This document shows positions 55,760 to 64,000 of a DNA stretch of 64,000 nt, piece after piece (position 1 is the stretch's first letter; each line of letters opens with the position of its first letter). The stretch covers positions 91,686 through 155,685 of the forward strand of contig VTPC01008022.1 of assembly GCA_011009095.1 (NCBI GenBank), in the 5' to 3' direction. A model generated the notes under the pieces. It searched no databases, was not told where the DNA came from, and saw nothing but the letters and a program-made list of their open reading frames with translations. The position numbers were made by a program, and so were the translations under genes. This DNA is from Ignelater luminosus. Its lineage: Eukaryota; Arthropoda; Insecta; Coleoptera; Elateridae.

Positions 55760-58125
55760 GATGGTGTAGTATATTGGGTTGCCTAATATAAGTTATAATG
55801 TAACCAGTAGTTAGATGTGCTAAGAGCTTCAGTGAGTAAATGATTGTCGAACGAGCAAGACGTGTTTTATTCTAAATCCTAACTCACAAATATAACAGAT
55901 GGATTTACGGTTATTTGTCGAATTCCGTTCTCTTATAGATACGTAGCTGGCATCTAAAACCACATAAAGTGAGCGAGTAACTGCAAAACGGTTTTACTAA
56001 AAGCATACAAGGTGCTCAAAAGAGTATTAAAAAGAGCAATAAAACATATTGCACAATACCTACGTATCTTGAGTTGAGAATTCTTACAGCGTAGTCTAAA
56101 CAAATCAACTGCATCAAGCGACCTAAAAACAATGTTTCCCAAGTTGGCATAAACTCAAACCAAACACGCCGTCATGATATCACCCTTGTTATGAGTAACA
56201 AAAGAAGCGTCTGCTAACGGAAGCAGGTTACCCTAATGTTGAAAGGGAGTGAGATATGAACTTGAACGTGTTTAATGTTTTCCAGTGTCTAAAGTTTCCT
56301 AGGTCTCCCCTACTTAAAGACAACGACACACACATTATTTATGTACTTCTTCGTCCGAATTTAATGTAATATGACGAATAAAATGGATTTAGCTTTCCGT
56401 TTGTAAAGATAATGCGCAACAAATCATCGGAGATTTTAAAAGGTTCTTGTAATATATCGCAACCTTTGAATGCGGAGAAACATTTTTCGAACCAACTGGA
56501 AGAATCTGGTCATCATCATCATGGTCGTCGTTTTTCGATAAATAGAGTTCTCCAGGAATTTCTATTTCTTTCAGGCATTACGCGAACACAACTAGATCTA
56601 TTTTTCAACGGCGAATCCTTTACTTTCAAAACCTCAACTAGAATTGTGTCTCCGTTCTTAACAGCGATAGAAAAAAGGTCAAGAAAAGTTTCTTGCAATT
56701 CTTGGGATTTCTGTGGCGTTGAACACTTTCTAATCGATTGCTGATCATCGATGGCAACATCCCCTACCGACGACGGTGCGTTATCTCCTATCGGCGGACT
56801 TGTTGACATTTCATCAGACTTTACACTAATTATTTCCTCCATTATCCTTTCAAATTTAAACTTCTGTGTATTAAACGATAGGGTTCACTTGGTAACCTAA
56901 ACTTGCTTTTGGTTTTACGAAGCAACTTCATGATTTTTGTCTAGTCCCGAGAGGATAACCACCATGTCGTTGGGGAACCTTTTGACTATTAACTTCATTA
57001 TCGATATCTTTGTGGACCTTTTCAAAGCCATTTCGAGATGTTTTCGAACAAGTCTTACAATGGAAAATAACATGTATATACAGGGTGTCTCGAAATAATA
57101 TCGACAACGCTTAATCACTGATTCTAGGAAACAAATGACGATGATAAATCGAAAAAAAGTCAGGTAAGAAGTTTTTCGTTTTTGGGTTATAAGCTGTCAA
57201 AGTCAACACAACTTTTTTTAATTCTTTAACTCACTGAATCTATCGATCGTAATGAAATTTGGTATTTTAGCTTGTGGAGTTAAGATGATCTTTTTTCTAA
57301 AACGTCGATGAAATTAATAATTTGGAACATAGAGCTTTATACGCACAACTGTCTTTGAAGGCCTAGAACTGTCTCTATTGGCAAAATTCTAAAATTCGAG
57401 CACCGTCATTTAAAAATGCACTTCTGCAATTTTTTTCAGATTTTGAAATTTTGACTTCAGATTTGAATTCTACATCTTGAAATCCTTTCGTAAACTCAGC
57501 CGTTTTCGAGAAAATTAAGTTTTTTTGAATGCTTAAAATATTGTTACTAATTTCGTCACGGGTCAAGTAAATCGTATTGCCAAGGAAATGAAACAATTTT
57601 CAACGAACTCCGATTGGAGTCGCTACTGATTTGCGAAGTCTGTCTGTTCGCATTTTTTTCAGATTTTGAAATTTTGACTTCAGATTTGAATTCTACATCA
57701 AAAACTAAAGACAACTTGGTCTCTTCGTTTTTTGATATCTCTTCGGGAACATGGTCGAAATGGTCACCGAAATTTGAAAAATTTCAAGAAATTGTTTTTT
57801 TACTTTAGAATCGTATTTTCCATCAAAAGACAAGAAATACATATACTTTTAGTTTTTTGATATCACTCTGCGAATATGGCCAAAATGGCCGTCGAAGTTT
57901 AAAAAAAAGTAACAAAACGGAGTTTGTTGTGGTTATGCTTTGAATTCCCAGATGTTTTGAAGCTGGATATTCATTTTTTTAATTTTTTGTTTCGTTTATG
58001 TACCTCAGTACGATTACAAAAAAATCGTTAATCTTTTGTTTATTGTAATCATAGCAATATTATTGTAAAAGTACATTGAAGTTTTTTTATTTGTAGAATT
58101 ATTTAAGTTTCTTAAGATAAAAATA
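55760..58125. other. Intergenic with an element edge and a local duplication
   Basis: 56519-56842 on the minus strand is a 107-codon frame starting MEEIISVKSDEMSTSP; its sequence looks protein-like but matches nothing I know. ACAGGGTGTCTCGAAATAAT at 57081 looks like a DNA-transposon end. A 48-base segment at 57428-57476 is duplicated at 57652-57699. Confidence 0.4.
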
Positions 58126-58129
58126 AATT

Positions 58130-58290
58130 ATTATTGTTATTATTATTGTAGTTAATTATTACAAAAAGGGAAATAAAATAAAAATGAAAATAATAAAAGC
58201 AATCATTAAAGTGTCAGGAGGGATTTGAACCTCTGTCTTCTCGAATAGGACGCGACCTGTTCAACCGCTTGACCAACGCGTTTCTTCATT
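58130..58290 (-). repeat. tRNA-derived SINE-like repeat, copy 1
   Basis: On the minus strand it has an A-box-like TTGGTCAAGCGG, an anticodon-arm remnant and a perfect B box (GGTTCAAATCC). A body ending in TAATTACTACAATAATAAT follows. The acceptor stem does not pair, so it is not a functional tRNA. The body (GTTAATTATTACAAAAAG in plus orientation) is shared with the copy at 59350. Confidence 0.65.
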
Positions 58291-59227
58291 AAAGCTGAGG
58301 AATTGCAGCATTTACATTATAGCACCTTAAGGATTAATAATAAACTGTAATTCGTTAATAATACGCAAATAAAATTAGTTCAATCCTGTGTTAATTGTAT
58401 CTGTATCTAGAAAAAATAACAAGAATAAGAAAAGTCAATATCTTTAATTTTACTAATAAAAACCACACTATGAAGAAAATCGACGTTGTATGGAAACTAA
58501 GAAATAGAAGTGTTTTAAAATAAATAAAACTGTGCAGAAATAAATTCTTGTAAAAAAACCTATTTAAGGTTTAATATCGCTCGCATTTGTCCATTAGCGG
58601 CGTGTGATTGCAGTTTAAGAATTGACGACTGTTATTTTCCATATAACGCCACTGGTAAACACTGCACGTTCATATAAACCACACCCCTGTATTCTTCTTA
58701 TTTTAAAATACTTCTAAAGAAATATGGTAATGGTAAAACCTAACATCCTGCTTATACTTACCGTGCGAATTATATTAAAGAAGGGAGAATATCTTGCCAA
58801 GTTTGAATCTGCTACAAAAAGCCCTTCTGTAATAGTAGTTTACGTAGCTAGTCAGGAAAGTAATACTTTACTGGACGAGCAGACACGTTCCAAGACAAGC
58901 CGAAGTAAAGTAAAGACACTTTACTGACATGTTACGTACAATATTTTTCTAACACCGGTTTTTTTCGGTGCTGTAATCACATACAGGGTGGTGTTTTGTA
59001 CAGATATTGTACTTGTAGGTATACCAAATTATGCTTTTATTATCTTCCCAATTGATTTTACGGCAAATATGTAAGTGTCCAGGATGGAACTAAATTTATT
59101 TGTAACTGATATTTTCTAATAGTTGGTTTATTTATGTATTCTTAATAAATTACATTTTATTATTAATTTTTAAATTTAAGCTCCTGTACTTTAAATATTA
59201 CCATAATAGGCTGATTTTAAGAATGGA

Positions 59228-59303
59228 ATAATGTGGTCATGTGGATACAGCGTCTGACTTCTAATCTAGAGGTCCTGCGTTCGATCCTCACTGTCAGACA
59301 CCT
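59228..59303 (+). repeat. tRNA-Arg-like sequence, plus strand
   Basis: TGGTCATGTGGATACAGCG (A-box region), GTCTGACTTCTAATC (anticodon loop with TCT, as in arginine tRNA) and CGTTCGATCCTC (B box). The acceptor ends do not pair, so it is a pseudogene or SINE head. Confidence 0.55.
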
Positions 59304-59344
59304 TGTAAAATTTTTCTTTAATTTTTATATTGTTTTTTTTATAA

Positions 59345-59495
59345 GTAAAATTATTCTAGTTAATTATTACAAAAAGAAGATGTCAAATAAAAATTAAAAA
59401 AAAAATTGAAAAAGTTAGTAGCCGGCAGCAGGAGTTGAACTCGGATCTCTTGATTAGAAGTCAATATCTATAACCAAACAACCAAATTCTTCATT
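59345..59495 (-). repeat. tRNA-derived SINE-like repeat, copy 2
   Basis: Minus strand: TTGGTTGTTTGGTTATAG, TTGACTTCTAATCAAGAG (TCT anticodon loop with a good stem) and GAGTTCAACTCCTGC (B box), then the same TAATAATTAACTAGAAT body as copy 1. Similarity to copy 1 also continues to the right of the tRNA-like head. Confidence 0.65.
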
Positions 59496-59499
59496 TGTT

Positions 59500-61255
59500 G
59501 AAACTGTCAAATGTGTATTAAAAATTAATAATAAAATGCATTTCATAAATAATGTGTAAAGAAAGTTGGACAGTATTTTATTATAAACATGTTTTGCATT
59601 TACATATTTGATGCAAAAGCTTAAAACAATATAAAAGAAATCACAAATAATTAAAAACCGTTTGAATTTTTTCGCAAAAATCATGTTGTCTGTATCTATA
59701 TCTACGTATCTAAGGTGACAAAAACAAAATTGTAAATATAAAGAAATACACGCTTTGATCTGTTTGCGTTGGTTTTGTCTAATTGTGTAAGTATTCGCAA
59801 TTTTGTTTTGTATTTCTTAAAAATGAGTGAAAGTAGTAGTGAAGAGTTTTCATGTACACCTAGAACAGAGCTAGGTAAGTACATCACAAATGTACTTGAA
59901 AAACCATAAATAAATCCTTTTTTTGTACTTGTACTTATACTTAAGTACATTCTATTGGTAATGTACTTTGTACTTGTACTTGGTACTTAAATACATCTTG
60001 TACAAGTACAAGTACAGGTACTTTTCCAAGAACAAATACTTTTCTAAATACAGGTACTTTCTCAATCTATATAAGTACTACCTTTTGCATAAAATGCAAA
60101 AATTTTTCTATTACACTCTTCTCAGATATATCACAAGTCGCATTTATTCTATTCTTTTATTCTGCGTTTGATACAGCTTTTGGTGTTTGTGAAGACTGCA
60201 ATCTGATGATGCTACTACTAGAGATTGTCGATGTTTTATTCTTAGATTTAGGAAAATTCCTTATGTAAGTATATGCTGATGAGCCTAGCTTCGTTTCTTT
60301 TGTTTTTTAAATTAAATTCTATATTGGGAAAAGTTTTTTATATTTAATTTTTCATTATGAAGATAAAACTAACTAAAAATTTACATTGTGGCTAGGATAA
60401 AGACATTTATCATATGTTTTTTATTATAATTTTTATACTACTTACACAACAAAGAGAAAATAAATTTAAAAAAGTACTTGAGAAAGTACTGATAAGTTAG
60501 GAAATAAGTACATTTTGTCTGTATTTAAGTACTTTTGTATTTAAATACTTTTCTTTTTTAAAGTACTTAATACTTGTACTTAAGTACTTATACAAAAATG
60601 TACTTTGTACTTTGTACTTAAGTACATTTGTGGTGTACTTACCCAGCTCTGACCTAGAAGAAAAATAAATGTTTTCTTAAGCTTTGTACTTATTTTTTTC
60701 GAGTCGGGAAAGTACTTTACCTGACTAGTCAAGTAAAATCTAGTTTTCATAGGAAAATGAATAAAGAAAAGCCTACTTTCGAATACGGTGTTAGAAAAAA
60801 ATATTAACGTATTTAGCTTTGTTAATGTTGGTTTTACAGAAAAAACATTAGACAAAAGTCATAGATAGTTATGTTTTTGATAAGATAGTCATAGAATAAT
60901 CTAGTAATCTATCAACTTTTTCTTCAAAATAAAAACAGCATTGAATCGAGCTTACAAAACTACAACTCATACTCCATTTGACCATCTCTGTAATTGCAGT
61001 TTTCTAGAGTCCTAAATTAAACATCTAACGATACTCACTATTATACTTTAAGCGAGCAAACCAACAGAATAAAATAATATAAAAAGAAAAATTTTATAAA
61101 TAACAAGTAATTTTTTTAATAAATGCTGTTCTATTTCTTATTATACCAATTTGACGGCGATTTCTGTATTAATAAAAATATTTTACATTTTAAAAGAAAA
61201 ATCATTTCAGCTATAAATGAGACGGAAATAAAGTAAAAATACATATACTTATAAT
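59500..61255. other. AT-rich intergenic DNA
   Basis: 59880-60650 is dense in AAGTAC/GTACTT words (GTACTTGTACTTAAGTAC and similar), a diffuse simple-sequence region. No exon was recognised. The part next to 61255 is presumably the 3' UTR of gene B. Confidence 0.5.
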
Positions 61256-61259
61256 TTAT

Positions 61260-62536
61260 TTAATGTCTACTGCCAGGATATCCCCCATACGCATTTTGTT
61301 GCCGATTTTTGAGAGCAGGTTTCAGTTGCGTGTGTGTAGGACTATTAGGTGGTGAATAATCCGGGCTAGGTACTCGAGGTTGTGTTGGATAAATGTACGA
61401 CTTGGCGGGTACTTTTGGTGGTGCAATATTCTGTGGTGGCGACTTTGCACCTTGCCTGCCTATTTTGGCTAAACGCTCGTTCGTGCTTGATATGGGCGGT
61501 AATTTCGAGAAATTTGCTGGACCTTCACGCGAGTAAGGATTTGGATACGAATCGTTGCGATTGAAAGTAGGACGTTCATCGCTCCAGTTGTAGGAGGGAT
61601 TGTTGAAACCTTTGTTTGGCGTACTAAAAATAAATATTTTAACTATTGTACTAATGAAAATTAAAGAGGTAATATACTTACTTTACCCGACCAAATGTTT
61701 CCATATTGTCATTATACCTGTTTGTATTTAAATTGACTTCTGGTAACTACAATTAGAAGAAAAGGTATCAGATGATTTGCGATACATCTTAATCTTTTGC
61801 TATTTTACCTTGTCAGCGTTTAGACCTAATTTCACTATGATGACGGCCAATGTGATATTTACTATCCACAGGATAAATCCTCTCGCTGCTATGGTCATTA
61901 CTATACCAATAGCCAAAGGGAAGAAATTAGCAGCGGAGAAAATTACGGAGTCTCCAATCTGAAACAAATATAATTTCAATCAATATATACTATGTAGGAA
62001 GTAAAATCAAACTGTAGGTACCTTATTTATTTCTTGTACCGTATAGTCATAATCAGCTGCCAATAAACTTGCTAGTATAATATCACAGATACATATTATC
62101 GTTGTCCAAATAGCCCAAGCAAAAAAAATCATTTTGATAGTTTTGCCCTTTTGTTCCTGTAAAATCCCTGAAATGAAATTCGAATTGAAGAAAAAGAACT
62201 CGAAAGAAGTGCGCTAGTTCATTACCTGTTATTTGCACTGAAGAAATTACTACCCAAATAATGGAAATAATAAAGTACAGAATCAACCAACCAAAAAATT
62301 CTTTCGCCGATATGTACACATCATCAATTTTGACATCAGCTGAAATAAAATCTTTCTCTAAATACGCCAATATTTTGCTATTATTAACAATAATTACAGA
62401 TTAAGTACATTCCCATTGCAGCACTTACTGCTTGCCCATATGTTTTAGGCTCTGTATTGAGTACATCAGGTTCCCATGCTTTCAGATATATTAAAGCTGC
62501 CAGGAACGTGAGAATGATCCATGTCGCTCCTTGTAC
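61260..62536 (-). CDS. Four-pass membrane protein, gene B (first exon missing)
   Basis: Minus-strand exons 62398-62536, 62226-62339, 62022-62167, 61809-61958, 61682-61746 and 61260-61623 give 325 residues beyond the missing start. Intron phases 1, 1, 0, 0, 2 match gene A where comparable; the extra 65-bp exon splits the tail. Spans: VQGATWIILTFLAALIYL; FFGWLILYFIISIIWVVISS; MIFFAWAIWTTIICICDIIL; and GIVMTIAARGFILWIVNITL. The tail is Pro/Ser-rich and ends LKPALKNRQQNAYG. The first intron-exon junction is best read as donor ATCT/GTAATT and acceptor TTTCAG (58-bp intron), which also aligns with gene A; a closer GTAAGT donor would break the frame. The NPYYRCLG-type first exon was not found up to 64000 and may lie beyond. 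Function unknown. Confidence 0.85.
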
Positions 62537-62635
62537 CTTAAAAAACGTAAATTAGGTCGATTTATATGATAAGGTAAAGGCGCCAAATAAATATATTCGT
62601 AAATACAACGGTAACATACTAGATGACACTAAGTA

Positions 62636-62823
62636 CTATTGGTTTCAAAATGAACTAGGACACTGGCCAACTACTATGATTAGAAAATGTAAGTATTTTT
62701 CCTAGTGTAAATGTGACTTCTATCTGTCAAATAATCTATGGGTAAAGATATTTTAGGCGAAATTAAAATGTAGATATTACAGTGGGAAAATTAAAGTGTC
62801 CTAGTTCATTTTGAAACCAATAG
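62636..62823 (+). mobile_element. TA-flanked MITE, copy 3 (complete)
   Basis: A 188-bp unit with terminal inverted repeats of about 29 bp, beginning CTATTGGTTTCAAAATGAAC, and TA on both sides (62634-62635, 62824-62825). It lies upstream of gene B's first visible exon, probably inside its long intron 1. Confidence 0.88.
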
Positions 62824-63074
62824 TACCTACTCCTAGACGTTCTAGGGTTATAATTATTAATTGCCATTTTGCCGTGCTGTTGAATAAGTTGTGTTTATTT
62901 CGCTTTCTTAACGTTAAAATGAGGTAAGATTTATTGTAATTATTTAAGCCTTACAACATTAACACTGGTCAATAGTGACTTTGTTGCCCTTAATATAAGA
63001 GCGGTTCTAGGATGATTTTATGTTAAAAATTGTAAAACCACGATTGGTTTTGTAAAATTGGCTTTAATTTTTTA

Positions 63075-64000
63075 AATAATCGATGTTTTTTGTGTATCCA
63101 CTTTGCTGACCAAGTAAGAAGTTGACCATTTTTAAATCAATACAAATGGACCATTGATGTTTGTAGTAATTAAGTTTTTGCAAAACCAATCTAATATTCT
63201 CTTATTCTTCTTTTAGTTTGGTTGAATGAGCAATTGGGATGGACGCATATCAGTTTCCATTGTACAATGAAACACATTTTAAACTTCTTTTGCAGCTATC
63301 AATAAAGAGTCGCCAATCAGTAGGTTTACATTCAGATAAACCCATGTCTAGAAGTAAGTTCGTGATGTTGTTACAATAGACAAGCTCTTCATCGTCACTG
63401 AAATATGGTAAAATCTCTTTTTCTCTTGTTCTGTATGCTGTAATCGTTATTTCTGGTCGCCATAAATTCTTTTCCTTTAGTCTGGACGCCAATAGTTCTG
63501 ATGCCTATTTTGATAAATTCAGAACTCGTATCAAATCGCTAAGTTCATTTTGAGAAGAAAAACTGTGGCGCTGACATTTCTCTTTCATATTCACTTCCAC
63601 TTGTACCTACAAATTGTATTGATCGCTATGAGCCTGGTAGCACCATCTCTTCTGACGGTGTACGCTCTGGTTATGAGCCGTAAATAGGTCGAGGCAGTTC
63701 GTCGTGTAACACAGGACGTTATATGGACTTTATATTAAGATAGCCCATGTTTTATGCCGATTAAGGCCTTTGACTTTTACTACACAAAAGTAGCAATCAT
63801 CGCTATGATTCGTAAGCTCCTTCCAGATCATAGGGATACCGAAGTCTAACCCTGAACGTTCCCTTCTCTTCCACAAGCGCAAAGACTCAATACAAAATTG
63901 CAAACCTTATGAGGAACCCATGACTTATCTTGTTTTTCGATTTGTACACCAAAATAAGCAGCATAAAGCTCCTTTACAAAGTCTGTGATATTTCGTCTCT
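63075..64000 (-). pseudogene. Relic of a dispersed arthropod repeat-encoded protein
   Basis: Minus-strand pieces in order: DFVKELYAAYFGVQIEKQDK and SWVPHKVCNFVLSLC (right edge), a degraded middle, then the 63492-63250 frame with KEKNLWRPEITITAYRTREK, LVYCNNITNLLLDMGLSE, DWRLFIDSCKRSLKCVSLYN; after a stop YASIPIAHSTKLKEE and, past another stop, NIRLVLQKLNYYKHQWSICI, DLKMVNFLLGQQSGYTK. I recall this order (D-K-W-PH-VC; DWRLFIDSSKRSLK; DLK-V--LLGQQ-GYTK) from many uncharacterised arthropod proteins that occur in high copy, which points to a mobile origin. No catalytic domain can be named. At least four breaks make it non-functional. Confidence 0.65.

Noticed and set aside
58200..59492. Functional tRNA genes
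   Set aside because: A and B boxes are present, but acceptor stems do not pair and sequences continue into repeat bodies, so they are tRNA-derived repeats.

Overview
This is an insect nuclear DNA window: AT-rich, short introns of 50-65 bp beside very long ones, abundant Tc1/mariner-type relics, an R1-like LINE, and arthropod-type gene models. A beetle is plausible, but the sequence alone does not fix the order.

Four host genes can be supported. On the plus strand, 4198-4373 is the last coding exon of a KIAA1143-like (DUF4604) protein. Also on the plus strand, 20833-33663 is a complete six-exon model (1198 aa) of MEP-1, the seven-zinc-finger partner of the chromatin remodeller Mi-2; its third intron is about 7 kb and full of repeats. 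On the minus strand are two tandem paralogues of a four-pass membrane protein family that I cannot name. Gene A (41571-47425) is complete in six exons. Gene B (61260-62536) lacks its first exon, which probably lies beyond the right edge. The paralogues keep the same intron phases and the same C-terminal LKPALKNR motif.

The rest is mostly mobile or tandemly repeated DNA. From 1 to 10 kb: the tail of a DDE_3 transposase, two copies of a 186-188 bp TA-flanked MITE, one arm of a long-TIR element and a degenerate minisatellite. From 10.8 to 12.1 kb: a small element with GGGTGTCC ends and a DUF4817 HTH relic. From 12.1 to 17.3 kb: a possible foldback-like composite with period-11 GTCC arrays, a nested nearly intact mariner and an older coding relic. 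The long MEP-1 intron holds a hAT-like relic, a LINE ORF1 coiled-coil fragment, a pogo-like end and a 1-kb element with about 165-bp inverted arms. From 36.6 to 40 kb lie copies of an unusual interspersed element that carries two different minisatellites; a further inverted copy is at 28.1 kb. Intron 1 of gene A holds a GC-rich LINE ORF1 relic (PRE_C2HC type) and a second minisatellite block related to the one at 6.7 kb.

Between the paralogues lie a decayed R1-like LINE with RNase H (about 49.0-53.3 kb), a Tigger/pogo-type transposase relic (54.2-55.8 kb) with an altered catalytic residue, and tRNA-derived SINE-like repeats (58-59.5 kb). The last kilobase holds a frameshifted relic of a protein family scattered through arthropod genomes.

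I see no operon, CRISPR array, functional rRNA or tRNA gene, and no convincing new multi-gene system. The most unusual material is the minisatellite-bearing interspersed element family and the array-flanked composite at 12-17 kb. Exon boundaries come from reading splice sites and phases by eye. Family names are recalled from protein motifs, not searched.
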